From the NCBI RefSeq assembly GCF_003026105.1, contig NZ_PYNW01000009.1, positions 62,001-126,000 of the forward strand: a stretch of 64,000 bases of DNA, read 5' to 3'. The notes beneath the pieces are model-generated. The model saw nothing but the letters and a program-made list of their open reading frames with translations. It did no database searches and was not told the origin of the DNA. Source of the DNA: Photobacterium sp. GB-56 (lineage in GTDB: Bacteria; Pseudomonadota; Gammaproteobacteria; Enterobacterales; Vibrionaceae). Positions within the stretch are counted from its first letter, which is position 1; each line of letters opens with the position of its first letter. Position numbers and translations under genes: made by a program. Below are positions 31,596 through 41,378 of this stretch, piece by piece.

Positions 31596-32217
31596 TGGAC
31601 GACCTCAAGTATAAATATCTATTAATAGTGATTTTTTCATAGTAGACGTGATCGGTAAACAAAGATTCGATCAGATCGTGATATTTTCCTAACTAAACCT
31701 CAAATTAGGGATAACTCCTCTCTCTACTAGAGGTTATAAACATCTAAATGAGACATTCCCCACATTTATTCACTCTTTCTGTGGATAGATTTGTGCAGAA
31801 GATAAAAAAACCTCGGTTTTATATGTAATTATCATTTGATAAATAGCAATGAAACGTCAAAAGATAAAACGAAAAACACATAAAAATCAAAATATTAAAA
31901 TCAATAAAGATACATAATAAATTTTAAAAAATAGAATATTCACATCTCAAAAAAACGATCGGTTAAAGATCAATCAATTCTGACTTTATCCACACCATAC
32001 AATAAAAATGATCGAACACAAGATAATCAAGATGAATAAAACACCAACTCAAGCCTGTCTATTTAAACAGTTAGCATCAAAATAAATATTTAATAAAAAT
32101 AATCTGTGGATATCTTTTAAAATGATCCTTTTCTCTAGATTTATCCATTCAAACAGGAAAAAGCTATGTTATGATCTTGACTCTTCTTATTTTAGATCAT
32201 GATCATCGCGTAGCACT
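31596..32217. promoter_or_regulatory. 620-bp rppH-mutH intergenic region dense in GATC sites
   Basis: There is no credible gene. By hand count it holds ten GATC sites between 31650 and 32204, where about two would be expected at this base composition. It also has a perfect DnaA box TTATCCACA at 31986-31994 and two one-mismatch copies at 31780-31788 and 32105-32113 (opposite orientation). It is very AT-rich from 31800 to 32100. It should also carry the divergent rppH and mutH promoters. Confidence 0.55.
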
Positions 32218-32898
32218 ATGCCAAAGCCTGAGCAACCATCCCCCCCTCTCACTGAACACGAACTCCTCTATCGAGCCCAACAACTAGCAGGGTTAACGCT
32301 TGGAGAACTAGCCGATCTTGCTGGCATTATTCCACCTGCAGATCTAAAAAGAGATAAAGGATGGGTTGGGCAGCTGTTGGAGTGGCATTTAGGTGCAACA
32401 GCGGGAAGTAAGCCCGTTCCTGACTTTATCGATCTTGGGATTGAACTTAAAACGATCCCTATTGGCTATAATGGCAAACCATTAGAAACCACATTTGTCT
32501 GTGTCGCCCCTTTAATTGGAGTACAAGGATTACGATGGGAAACCAGTCATATTCGTCATAAGCTCTCACGGGTATTATGGATCCCTGTCGAAGGTGAACG
32601 TGATATTCCCTTAGCAGAACGCCATGTTGGATCACCGTTAATATGGAGTCCATCGATAGACGAAGATGCGCAGTTAAAACAAGACTGGGAAGAGTTAATG
32701 GATATGATCGTACTCGGCCAAGTCGAACACATCACAGCACGCCATGGCGAGGTACTGCAATTACGACCCAAAGCGGCAAATAGCAAAGTACTCACAGAAG
32801 CTTACGGCGCAAATGGACAGCCTATCAAAACCTTACCTCGTGGTTTTTATTTAAAAACACACTTCACGGCAGAAATTTTAGCTCGATACTTTATTTAA
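32218..32898 (+). CDS. mutH: DNA mismatch repair endonuclease MutH
   Basis: MutH nicks the unmethylated strand at hemimethylated GATC sites when activated by MutS and MutL. The 226-residue protein has the usual length. Its type II-like nuclease core is visible as [16 protein letters not shown], containing the Asp and the E-x-K catalytic pair. Its presence implies Dam methylation in this organism. The upstream region is itself crowded with GATC sites. Confidence 0.96.
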   Translation: MPKPEQPSPPLTEHELLYRAQQLAGLTLGELADLAGIIPPADLKRDKGWVGQLLEWHLGATAGSKPVPDFIDLGIELKTIPIGYNGKPLETTFVCVAPLIGVQGLRWETSHIRHKLSRVLWIPVEGERDIPLAERHVGSPLIWSPSIDEDAQLKQDWEELMDMIVLGQVEHITARHGEVLQLRPKAANSKVLTEAYGANGQPIKTLPRGFYLKTHFTAEILARYFI

Positions 32899-32924
32899 GC
32901 TATGTGCTGCGTTAAACCGCGGGA

Positions 32925-33227
32925 CTAAAAATGCAACACCATATCTTCTTCACAAGCAGTCGTGAGCCCTTCCGGTAAGAATTCATCATAGGGATCAGTT
33001 AAACGTAACGTCATATTACTGATCCCAATAGATTTCAATAATACCTGCGCCTGCTCAATCGTCTTAAAATGCAGTAAGTTATCTTGCTCATCTTTAAGTG
33101 GCTGTAACTGATGCTTATATTCAATTTCCATCAGATAATCAGAATATCCCGCATAACAGGTTAATACACAATGTGGGATCTTATTCGGTGATGCTTTAAG
33201 CCACGGCTTTAATTGAGATAGCTTCAT
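32925..33227 (-). CDS. small conserved-type cytoplasmic protein, function unknown
   Basis: A 100-residue acidic protein with no signal peptide or membrane segment. A hydrophobic, Cys- and Tyr-containing strand near the N-terminus (HCVLTCYAGYSDYLMEIEY) is followed by a helix (FKTIEQAQVLLKSIGI) and a strand with TLRLTDPYDEF. It may belong to the DUF6482 group of small proteobacterial proteins, but this is from memory and weak. It is convergent with mutH, ending 26 nt from the mutH stop, and divergent from tas. Confidence 0.7.
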   Translation of the reverse strand: MKLSQLKPWLKASPNKIPHCVLTCYAGYSDYLMEIEYKHQLQPLKDEQDNLLHFKTIEQAQVLLKSIGISNMTLRLTDPYDEFLPEGLTTACEEDMVLHF

Positions 33228-33391
33228 TGTTTATCTACACTAAAAAAATAAAAGATCTAACATTAACTATGTGTCAGTTTTCTCCTCCTATCAAGTTCGT
33301 AATATAATATTCATTTCATATTTAATGCACTTCTCAGTCCAAACGCTTCAAGCTATAGTCAAATAAAAGACATTAATGGCAAGGACAGCGA

Positions 33392-34426
33392 ATGAAATAC
33401 CATACGATCCCGCATTCTAGTTTAGAGATCAGTAAGATCTGCCTCGGTACCATGACCTTTGGTGAACAAAATAATCAGGATGAAGCCCATAGCCAATTAG
33501 ATTTCGCCTTTGAGCATGGCGTCAACTTCATTGATACTGCGGAAATGTATCCCGTCCCGCCGAATGCTAATACCCAAGGTTTAACAGAAAGTTATATTGG
33601 TAATTGGCTAGAAAAAACACAATTACGAGATAGAGTTGTGATTGCAACAAAAGTGGCAGGCCCCCGTAATGTGCCTTATATTCGTGACAATATGTCGCTT
33701 AATCGACGTCATATTCATGATGCGGTGAATGATAGTTTAATACGCTTAAAAACCGATTATATCGATCTCTACCAGCTGCACTGGCCTCAACGGCAAACCA
33801 ATTGTTTTGGTAAGTTAAACTACCATTATGAAGAAGATCATTGTGGTGTTACGTTAATTGAAACACTAGAGGCATTAAGTGAGTTAGTCACAGCAGGAAA
33901 AATCAGATATATCGGCGTCTCCAATGAAACCCCTTGGGGAGTCATGTCTTATCTGCAGCTCGCAGAAAAACACAATTTACCAAGAATCGTATCCATTCAA
34001 AATCCCTACAATTTACTTAACCGTAGTTTTGAAGTAGGACTTTCTGAAATTAGCCATCATGAAGGTGTAGAGCTACTCGCCTATTCCCCGTTAGCTTTTG
34101 GCGCATTAAGCGGTAAATATTTAAATAATGCCAAGCCTAAAGGGGCGCGATGCACTGAGTTTCCTCGCTTTTCACGCTATTTTAATCAGCAAGGAATTCA
34201 AGCCACACAAGCTTATATTGATGTCGCTAATAAGCACGGACTTGATCCCGTCCAAATGGCACTCGCGTTTGTTAACCAACGTCCTTTTGTTGCGGCAAAT
34301 ATCATCGGTGCCACTACACTAGAGCAGTTAGAAAACAATATAAACAGTATTGATCTCATGCTTTCTGAAGAAGTTATGACAGATTTAGAGCGAGTTGGTA
34401 TTCAATACTCAAACCCTTGCCCTTAG
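33392..34426 (+). CDS. tas: NADP(H)-dependent aldo-keto reductase Tas
   Basis: Tas is an aldo-keto reductase with unclear physiological substrate, named from suppression of tyrosine auxotrophy in E. coli. The 344-residue barrel protein has the family signatures: NFIDTAEMYPVPPN with the catalytic Asp and Tyr, KVAGPRN with the catalytic Lys, and QLHWPQR with the His. The C-terminal cofactor-binding part includes IIGATTLEQLENN. It is near mutH, as in E. coli and Vibrio. Confidence 0.94.
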   Translation: MKYHTIPHSSLEISKICLGTMTFGEQNNQDEAHSQLDFAFEHGVNFIDTAEMYPVPPNANTQGLTESYIGNWLEKTQLRDRVVIATKVAGPRNVPYIRDNMSLNRRHIHDAVNDSLIRLKTDYIDLYQLHWPQRQTNCFGKLNYHYEEDHCGVTLIETLEALSELVTAGKIRYIGVSNETPWGVMSYLQLAEKHNLPRIVSIQNPYNLLNRSFEVGLSEISHHEGVELLAYSPLAFGALSGKYLNNAKPKGARCTEFPRFSRYFNQQGIQATQAYIDVANKHGLDPVQMALAFVNQRPFVAANIIGATTLEQLENNINSIDLMLSEEVMTDLERVGIQYSNPCP

Positions 34427-34449
34427 TGTTTGAGTATTACGTAACGGTT

Positions 34450-34477
34450 GGCCAGCAAGTAAAAATACTTGCTGGCC
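34450..34477. terminator. bidirectional hairpin between tas and a DUF1127-like gene
   Basis: A perfect 12-bp inverted repeat, GGCCAGCAAGTA / TACTTGCTGGCC with an AAAA loop, lies between convergent genes. It lacks a long T-run on either side, so its strength is uncertain. Confidence 0.65.
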
Positions 34478-34484
34478 TTACTCC

Positions 34485-34727
34485 TTACGTGTTGTGTCTA
34501 AATCTTAATGTTCGTCTGAGATGACGAACTTTACGCTCGGCATGAACAAGATGACTCAATGCAATACGTCCATCACTTTCAACCCCCACATCGCGCATTA
34601 AGTGAGGGGAAAGAACAGGTAAATAGACACTGACTCGGCGTTGCTGATGTCGCCATAACGCCTCTTCTCGTTTCACATCTTGTTGGATTAAAAAAATAGC
34701 AAATCGGATATACACAGACTGGCGCAT
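34485..34727 (-). CDS. small basic protein resembling DUF1127
   Basis: An 80-residue basic protein, rich in Arg and His. The segment LSPHLMRDVGVESDGR is close to the L.RDIGL..S. pattern of DUF1127 (YjiS-like) proteins. Some DUF1127 proteins in alphaproteobacteria bind RNA, and nothing is known for this type. It is monocistronic and convergent with tas. GGAGA lies 5-9 nt before the ATG. Confidence 0.7.
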   Translation of the reverse strand: MRQSVYIRFAIFLIQQDVKREEALWRHQQRRVSVYLPVLSPHLMRDVGVESDGRIALSHLVHAERKVRHLRRTLRFRHNT

Positions 34728-35009
34728 AATGACATTCTCCTTGGCTTTAAATTAAGATTCACACTCTAACCATGTCGCTGTTCTTTGCTAAAGGATCGGA
34801 CATTTTCAAATTGGAAAGATATGCTTAAAACCAATACTAACGAATCATTAACATATAACAAGTAAATTTATGCCATCAATGTAACTGCATGTTTTTATGC
34901 TATAAGACTCTACTTTTATTCGCTATAGACTAATTTAAAACCAATATTTTCATGAAATATCAGCAGAAACATTTATGTAGTATTGGTAGAGAGAATGATA
35001 TTTAGATCT
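34728..35009. promoter_or_regulatory. intergenic region between the DUF1127-like gene and the VpsR-like gene
   Basis: About 280 bp, AT-rich, with no gene. It contains the promoter of the DUF1127-like gene on the minus strand. I see no specific operator. Confidence 0.4.
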
Positions 35010-35039
35010 AAAAAAACAGCCACCTTGCAGTCGCTGTTG
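35010..35039 (-). terminator. weak terminator of the VpsR-like gene
   Basis: CAGC/GCTG arms with an inner GT/AC pair and one mismatch are followed by T7 on the minus strand, about 25 nt past the stop. Confidence 0.6.
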
Positions 35040-35065
35040 TATTAATCAATCAACGTTAAATGATA

Positions 35066-36385
35066 TTAACCTTGGCGGAAACAACGAGGAGGTGGGATCA
35101 AATCATGTTTATTCAGCAATCGATACATAGTGGCGCGAGATACACCTAATTCTCTCGCTGCTGCAGAGATTTGACCTTTGTTATTTTCTAATACTGTTAA
35201 TAATGCCGTTCGTTCCGATTCTTCACGAATTTTCTTTAAACTTTGCTTATCTTCAGTCACTCGGGGAATGTCTAAATGCTCCGCTTCTATACACTTAGTT
35301 TCAACCAGTAATACAGAACGCTTGATTTGACTAATTAATTCACGGACATTGCCAGGCCATTGATATTGAAGCAACATCGCTTTGGCTTGTTCAGAAAACG
35401 TCTTAACAACACTATTATATTGCCTAGCATATTTTAAGAGTAAAAACTCTGCTAGTAATACAATATCCCCGCCTCTTTCACGTAAAGCAGGTACCGTTAG
35501 TGACACCACATTTAATCTAAAATACAGATCACGGGTTAATGTATCTAACTCTGATAGATCTTCAAAATTGTGACTACTGGTGGCTATAAAACGGATATCT
35601 AACGTTAAAATACTGCCATCAGGATGATAATAGACACCATCACTGAGTATTTTCAGTACTTCTTTTTTTCGATCATCTGCAAGTAAAGTAAACTCATTAA
35701 GTACTAACACACCGTTATTGGCATAATCGAGATAAGAATTTTGTCCAACCTCATTTATCCACCCGGCTTGTAAATTTTCACAATTAACACGTACTAGCGG
35801 CTTTTTGGCTCGAACCGAAGCTTGATGTAAGGCTTCTGCTACTACTAATTTTCCAGTACCAATTTCACCACTGATTAAAACAGGTACATCACTTAATGCA
35901 ACACGCTTAACTTGATCACGAAGTTTCTTCATCACTGGCGTATTGCCTTGCAAGCCTTGTTGCCCAAACTGGCCTAACTGAGGCCAAACTTGACGTTCTA
36001 ATGCTAGCATTCCACTTTGGTGACCAATGGTTTGCTTTAGTCGCTCACAAGGAACAGGAGTAGAAAAATAATCTAAGCAAAAATTCACAATTAATTGACT
36101 TATTGCTTCATTATTTAATTGTTCATCACGCACAATCGCTATCCAGCGTACTTGCTTATTACGATTCACAAGTGCGGCTAAGCTATGTAAACTGAAATCA
36201 TCATTACTTAGATCTACAACACCTACACAGGGGCCCATTTCTAACAATAAAGATTCTGCTGCGCGTAAATCATAACAACGGTGACATGACCACCCAGCCG
36301 CCTCCATTGATGGAAGCCACTTTTGATTTACTCCGCCAAAGACAACAATTGAATTCGCTGCCCCGATCTTATTTCGTTTATCCAT
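35066..36385 (-). CDS. vpsR: VpsR-like response regulator with AAA+ and Fis-type HTH domains
   Basis: This is an NtrC-type regulator close to V. cholerae VpsR, the c-di-GMP-responsive activator of biofilm matrix genes, and like it lies next to lysS. The 439 residues form a receiver-like domain (about 12-130, with Asp58 in VVDLS at the phosphoacceptor place), an AAA+ domain (Walker A GEIGTGK at 173-179) and a Fis-type HTH at the end (GQISAAARELGVSRATMYRL). The GAFTGA loop that contacts sigma-54 is missing, and the Walker B Asp is Asn (VLVLNEF, Asn230). VpsR itself also lacks GAFTGA. Function as a sigma-70 activator of polysaccharide genes is inferred. Confidence 0.85.
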   Translation of the reverse strand: MDKRNKIGAANSIVVFGGVNQKWLPSMEAAGWSCHRCYDLRAAESLLLEMGPCVGVVDLSNDDFSLHSLAALVNRNKQVRWIAIVRDEQLNNEAISQLIVNFCLDYFSTPVPCERLKQTIGHQSGMLALERQVWPQLGQFGQQGLQGNTPVMKKLRDQVKRVALSDVPVLISGEIGTGKLVVAEALHQASVRAKKPLVRVNCENLQAGWINEVGQNSYLDYANNGVLVLNEFTLLADDRKKEVLKILSDGVYYHPDGSILTLDIRFIATSSHNFEDLSELDTLTRDLYFRLNVVSLTVPALRERGGDIVLLAEFLLLKYARQYNSVVKTFSEQAKAMLLQYQWPGNVRELISQIKRSVLLVETKCIEAEHLDIPRVTEDKQSLKKIREESERTALLTVLENNKGQISAAARELGVSRATMYRLLNKHDLIPPPRCFRQG

Positions 36386-36676
36386 CCCTAATCGCCCTTG
36401 ATAACGTTATTACGTAGCACGACTGTTGTTTTAATGTGTATTAATAGTAACCGCACCAAATACTTAACAATACTATATGTACGCCACACCAGTGAGCAAC
36501 ATGTTTACTATTAAATTCAAAGTATGCATCTATTTTTTATCTTAAAAGTTACATTTTATCGAAATACATCACAATCTTAATGAATTATTCTAAAAATCAC
36601 ATTCATTTTTAATGCAACAAATTAAAAAATAGCACCATTAAATATAAGGAAATGGTTATTCAGTTTTGTTTTTAGC
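36386..36676. promoter_or_regulatory. upstream region of the VpsR-like gene
   Basis: About 290 bp between the VpsR-like gene and the lysS terminator. It is AT-rich and must contain the promoter of the regulator gene. No clear hexamers or operators were found. Confidence 0.4.
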
Positions 36677-36708
36677 AAAAAAAACCACCGCTTAGCGGTG
36701 GTTTTTTA
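36677..36708 (-). terminator. terminator of prfB-lysS
   Basis: Arms AACCACCGC and GCGGTGGTT with a short loop, A8 on one side and T6 on the other, lie 15 nt past the lysS stop. Confidence 0.93.
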
Positions 36709-36723
36709 TATCAGAGCTTAGAA

Positions 36724-38229
36724 CTAGTTGCTTTGAGGACGCATTGCTGGGAATAGGATCACGTCACGGATTGTGTGTGTATTGGTAAATAACATCACTA
36801 GGCGATCGATACCAATACCTTGACCCGCTGTCGGTGGTAAGCCGTGCTCTAGCGCAGTAATGTAATCTGCATCGTAGTACATTGCTTCATCATCACCCGC
36901 ATCTTTAGCATCAACCTGCGCTTTGAAGCGTTGATCTTGATCTTGTGCATCGTTAAGCTCAGAGAAACCATTCGCTACTTCACGACCACCGATAAAGAAT
37001 TCAAAACGATCTGTAATGAATGGATTTTCATCGTTACGACGAGCAAGTGGAGAAATATCTGCTGGGTACTCAGTAATGAAGGTCGGTTGCATCAGTTGAG
37101 GTTCAGCGGTTTCACCGAAGATCTCTTCTAGCAACTGACCACAAGTCCAGAAATCTTCAACATCAACGTGTACAGACTTAGCAATCTTCACCATTAGCTC
37201 ACGATCAGCAACGCCTTCGTAAGTTAATGCTTGGATCTCTGCGTGCTCTGGGTTGTACTGCTTGATAGCATCTAGCATGCTCATACGTGTGTATGGACCT
37301 GCAAATTCAACTTCAAACTCACCGTATGGCATTTTAGAAGAACCAAGAACGTCAATCGCAATGCTGCTTAGCATTTCTTCTGTCAGATCCATCAGATCGT
37401 TGTAATCTGCGTACGCCATGTAGAATTCCATCATGGTGAATTCAGGGTTATGACGAGGAGATAGACCTTCGTTACGGAAGTTACGGTTGATTTCGAATAC
37501 ACGCTCAAAACCACCAACCACTAGACGCTTAAGGTAAAGCTCTGGTGCAACGCGTAAGTACATATCGATATCGAGTGCGTTATGGTGTGTGATAAATGGG
37601 CGTGCTGTTGCACCACCTGGGATCACATGCATCATTGGTGTTTCAACTTCCATGAAGCCTTTCGTTACCATGAAGCTACGGATCGCAGATACCACTTTTG
37701 AACGAACCACAAAAGCATGACGTGAATCATCGTTAACGATAAGATCAACGTAACGCTGACGGTAACGCATTTCTTGGTCAGTTAAGCCATGGAATTTTTC
37801 AGGTAAAGGACGCAGTGCTTTTGTTAGCAGCTCGTACTCATCCATATTCACGTAAAGATCACCTTTACCTGACTTATGAAGAGCACCTTTAATACCGATA
37901 ATGTCACCGATATCTAAGCCTGAATACTTCTCTTTTAGCTCTTTCTGCACATCTTTTGATGCGTAAGCTTGAATACGACCAGATACATCTTGAATAGCTA
38001 AGAAAGGACCACGCTTAGCCATAATACGACCCGCGATTGCAAATACATGACCCGCTTCTTCAAGCTCTTCTTTGGTCATTTCACCGTATTTTGCATTGAG
38101 ATCTGCCGCTAAGCTATCGCGACGGAAATCATTGGGGTGGCCATTTGCTTTGCAGTTTTCGCGGATCATATCTAATTTAGCGCGACGCTCAGCAATCAGC
38201 TTATTCTCATCTTGTAATTGATCAGTCAT
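36724..38229 (-). CDS. lysS: lysyl-tRNA synthetase (class II)
   Basis: LysS charges tRNA-Lys. The 501-residue protein has an N-terminal OB-fold anticodon-binding domain ([20 protein letters not shown]) and a class II catalytic core with motif 2 ([21 protein letters not shown]) given here as its centre [16 protein letters not shown], and motif 3 ([11 protein letters not shown]). It starts 32 nt after prfB, as in the conserved prfB-lysS operon. Confidence 0.98.
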   Translation of the reverse strand: MTDQLQDENKLIAERRAKLDMIRENCKANGHPNDFRRDSLAADLNAKYGEMTKEELEEAGHVFAIAGRIMAKRGPFLAIQDVSGRIQAYASKDVQKELKEKYSGLDIGDIIGIKGALHKSGKGDLYVNMDEYELLTKALRPLPEKFHGLTDQEMRYRQRYVDLIVNDDSRHAFVVRSKVVSAIRSFMVTKGFMEVETPMMHVIPGGATARPFITHHNALDIDMYLRVAPELYLKRLVVGGFERVFEINRNFRNEGLSPRHNPEFTMMEFYMAYADYNDLMDLTEEMLSSIAIDVLGSSKMPYGEFEVEFAGPYTRMSMLDAIKQYNPEHAEIQALTYEGVADRELMVKIAKSVHVDVEDFWTCGQLLEEIFGETAEPQLMQPTFITEYPADISPLARRNDENPFITDRFEFFIGGREVANGFSELNDAQDQDQRFKAQVDAKDAGDDEAMYYDADYITALEHGLPPTAGQGIGIDRLVMLFTNTHTIRDVILFPAMRPQSN

Positions 38230-38261
38230 GGGGTAACCCTTAAATTTTTACCGGAATTCGG

Positions 38262-39360
38262 TTAAAGACCTGATTTCAGGCTTGCTTCTATAAAACGGTC
38301 TAAATCACCGTCCAGTACTGCTTGGGTGTTACGATTTTCCACCCCAGTACGTAAATCTTTAATGCGGGAGTCATCTAATACGTATGAACGAATTTGACTA
38401 CCCCAACCAATGTCGGATTTGGTATCTTCACTGGCTTGCTTTTCAGCATTTTGCTTCTGCATTTCATATTCAAACAATTTCGCTTTTAACTGCTTCATTG
38501 CCTGATCTTTGTTTTTATGCTGAGAGCGATCGTTCTGACACTGCACCACAATGTTAGTTGGAAGGTGGGTAATACGTACCGCAGATTCCGTGGTGTTAAC
38601 GTGCTGACCACCCGCGCCTGATGCACGGTATACGTCAATACGTAGATCTGATGGGTTAATATCAATCACGATATTGTCATCAATTTCAGGATAAACGAAT
38701 GCTGAAGCAAAAGAAGTATGACGACGACCACCTGAATCAAACGGTGACTTACGCACTAAACGGTGAACACCTGTTTCAGTACGTAACCAGCCATAAGCAT
38801 ACTCGCCACTGATTCGAACGGTAACCGATTTCAGACCGGCAACATCACCATCAGAGATTTCAATGATTTCGGTTTTAAAACCTTTGGCATCAGCCCAACG
38901 CAAATACATGCGTAGCATCATTGAAGTCCAATCTTGTGCTTCTGTACCACCTGAACCTGCTTGAAGGTCAAGGTAACAATCAGACGCATCGTGATCGCCT
39001 GCAAACATACGACGAAATTCCAACTTAGCTAACTTAGCTTCAAGCTCAGCTAACTCAGGTTCAATCTCATCAAATGTTTCTTGATCGTTTTCTTCCACCG
39101 CCAGCTCTAATAAACCTTCAACGTCTTCAACGCCTTGATCTAGTAAGTCAATGGTTTCAACTACCGCTTCCAGTGATGCACGCTCTTTACCTAACGCTTG
39201 TGCGCGATCAGGTTCATTCCATACATCTGGTTGCTCTAATTCTGCGTTTACCTCTTCTAGACGCTCTTTCTTAGCATCGTAGTCAAAGGTACCCCCTAAG
39301 GGTATCAGTACGTGCTGACACATCCTCAAGTCGGTTTTTAATAGGATTAATCTCGAACAT
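38262..39360 (-). CDS. prfB: peptide chain release factor 2, with programmed +1 frameshift
   Basis: RF2 terminates translation at UGA and UAA. The coding sequence starts at the ATG at 39360 ([19 protein letters not shown]) and meets an in-frame TGA after 25 codons. A +1 shift at CTT-TGA joins it to the long frame, giving 365 residues, the E. coli length. The GGQ motif is present ([11 protein letters not shown]). The frame of the long part reads upstream without an ATG start of its own that matches the family. RF2 thus controls its own synthesis. The gene belongs to recJ-prfB-lysS in order, though a terminator-like hairpin separates recJ. Confidence 0.97.
39279..39301 (-). promoter_or_regulatory. 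RF2 programmed +1 frameshift site
   Basis: On the minus strand, CTTAGGGGGTACCTTTGAC combines an internal Shine-Dalgarno-like AGGGGG, three bases of spacing, the slippery CTT, the in-frame TGA (39285-39283) and a following C, which weakens termination. It matches the E. coli prfB site apart from TAC in place of TAT. Confidence 0.96.
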
Positions 39361-39457
39361 TGCCACTCTTCATTGTCGAAATGGACATAACCGAAAGATT
39401 CTATCGAATTGTAGATAGAATATACAGAGGGAGAGAAAGGTTATAAGAAAATTAATA

Positions 39458-39503
39458 ATAAAATGGCGAGATTCTAGGCTTAATCAGCCTTGAAAACCTC
39501 GCC
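39458..39503 (-). terminator. hairpin terminator of recJ
   Basis: The outer stem GGCGAG/CTCGCC encloses an inner stem AGGCT/AGCCT, and a T-rich stretch follows on the minus strand. It lies between recJ and prfB. Confidence 0.75.
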
Positions 39504-39539
39504 ACTAAGATATTCGTTATCAAAAAATGAAAATAATAC

Positions 39540-41264
39540 TTATTTCGCGTTCAAATGTTCAATCATCAATTGCACACTGCGATTGCCTCGGTATTCATTA
39601 ACATCTAAACGGTAAACCAATTCAACTTGTTGAACCGATGCATCAGGCCAACGTTTCACATCAACATTAAAAGCAATCGCATCAATTACGCTACCGCCAC
39701 TTAGCGGCTCTACCATCATCTTAAGGTGTTTCCCGCCCACTAACTTTTGATGCAATAATCGGAAAGTACCATCAAAGGCTGGCTCAGGAAATTGTTGTCC
39801 CCAAGGACCACCAGCACGAAGAATTTCAGCCACATCTAGGTTTAATTCATGACTGCCTAACTCACCATCTGTCATCAATACCCCTTTTAGCGCTTCTTCA
39901 TCAAGTACATTACGAACCACCGCATCAAAAGCTTTACTAAAAGTATCTAATTTATCTTCAGGGATAGTAAGTCCTGCCGCCATCGCGTGACCACCAAATT
40001 TCAAAATCATCCCAGGATTTTGGGTATCGACCAGATCTAGCGCATCACGCATATGTAATCCAGGAATTGAGCGACATGAGCCTTTAATTTCACCGTTCCC
40101 CGCATCGGCAAAAGCAATCACAGGACGATGATATTTATCTTTAATACGTGAGGCTAAAATACCAATCACACCTTGGTGCCAATCGCGCTGGAAGAGCACT
40201 AAACCATAAGGCATATCTTGCTGATTAAACTTCAAACGCTCACAAATCGCTAAGGCCTCATCTTTCATGCCCAGCTCTATTTCTTTTCGAGTCTGATTTA
40301 AGCCATCTAGCTCTGATGCCATACGACGCGCTGATTGAATGTTGTCACACAACAGGAGTTCAACCCCAAACGACATATCATCTAATCGTCCTGCGGCATT
40401 AATGCGAGGCCCTAAGGCAAACCCTAAATCACTGGTCACTAAACGCGCCGGATCGCGATTGGCAACCTCAATGAGCGCTTGAATACCAGGTCGACACTTA
40501 CCCGCACGAATACGTTGTAAGCCTTGATGCACTAAAATACGATTATTGCCATCAAGTGCAACGACATCAGCAACAGTTCCCAGTGCGACTAAATCGAGTA
40601 ATTCAGCCAGATTAGGCATGGCGATACCTTGCTGTTCAAACCAACCTCTCTGACGTAATTCAGCGCGCAGTGCCAGCATGAGGTAGAAAGCTACCCCGAC
40701 ACCACACAGCGCTTTAGATGGAAACCCACACTCATTAAGATTTGGGTTAACAATCGCATCAGCGATCGGTAAACAATCGCCTGGCAAATGGTGATCGGTA
40801 ACTAATACGGTCAAGCCTTTTTCTTTCGCTACCGCAACGCCAGCAATCGAAGAAACTCCGTTATCCACGGTCATAATCAGCTCTGCGCCACGTTCAATGG
40901 CTTGTTCAACCACTTCAGGGCTCAGGCCATATCCATCGTCGAAACGGTTAGGTACTAAATAATCAACATTTTTACAGCCGAGCATACGAAGCGCTAGCAC
41001 AGATAATGCTGAACTTGTTGCGCCATCAGCATCAAAATCACCAACAATGATAATTCGTGTGTTTTGCAAAAGCGCATCCACTAACAACTGAACTGCGCTA
41101 GTCATACCATGAAGCTGATTGTAATTAAGTAGCCCCTTGGCACTACGCTCTAACTCAGCATCATTTTTGATCCCACGGCTAGCATAAATACGTTGTAAGA
41201 TCGGAGGGATTTGATCTGAGAACCCCTCAGTATCTGCTAAAGGGCGACGTTTAATTTCAATCAT
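39540..41264 (-). CDS. recJ: single-stranded-DNA 5'-3' exonuclease RecJ
   Basis: RecJ digests single-stranded DNA in RecFOR recombination, mismatch and base-excision repair. The DHH-family motifs are visible: VGDFDADGATSSALS, DHHLPGD, and the DHHA1 motif KFGGHAMAAGL. I start at the ATG at 41264 (MIEIKRRPLAD), giving 574 residues, near the E. coli 577. The open frame reaches back to 41336, but that start lies inside the dsbC terminator and adds a hydrophobic tail with no counterpart. It follows dsbC on the same strand. Confidence 0.96.
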   Translation of the reverse strand: MIEIKRRPLADTEGFSDQIPPILQRIYASRGIKNDAELERSAKGLLNYNQLHGMTSAVQLLVDALLQNTRIIIVGDFDADGATSSALSVLALRMLGCKNVDYLVPNRFDDGYGLSPEVVEQAIERGAELIMTVDNGVSSIAGVAVAKEKGLTVLVTDHHLPGDCLPIADAIVNPNLNECGFPSKALCGVGVAFYLMLALRAELRQRGWFEQQGIAMPNLAELLDLVALGTVADVVALDGNNRILVHQGLQRIRAGKCRPGIQALIEVANRDPARLVTSDLGFALGPRINAAGRLDDMSFGVELLLCDNIQSARRMASELDGLNQTRKEIELGMKDEALAICERLKFNQQDMPYGLVLFQRDWHQGVIGILASRIKDKYHRPVIAFADAGNGEIKGSCRSIPGLHMRDALDLVDTQNPGMILKFGGHAMAAGLTIPEDKLDTFSKAFDAVVRNVLDEEALKGVLMTDGELGSHELNLDVAEILRAGGPWGQQFPEPAFDGTFRLLHQKLVGGKHLKMMVEPLSGGSVIDAIAFNVDVKRWPDASVQQVELVYRLDVNEYRGNRSVQLMIEHLNAK

Positions 41265-41320
41265 AATCAGGCTTCTTATCAGTATTATTATCTTTTCATA
41301 GTAACGAAATAGCCTATAAC

Positions 41321-41350
41321 AAAAAAGCCTGAACATAATGCTCAGGCTTT
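41321..41350 (-). terminator. terminator between dsbC and recJ
   Basis: Arms AAAGCCTGA and TCAGGCTTT around a 9-nt loop, with T6 on the minus strand, lie about 30 nt after the dsbC stop. Confidence 0.88.
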
Positions 41351-41378
41351 CTATTATTCCATCATCTACGACGCTAAA

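Noticed and set aside
31596-32217. Replication origin
   Set aside because: DnaA boxes and AT-rich DNA are present, but the boxes are few and scattered and no origin-linked gene (dnaA, mnmG, rctB, parAB) is near.
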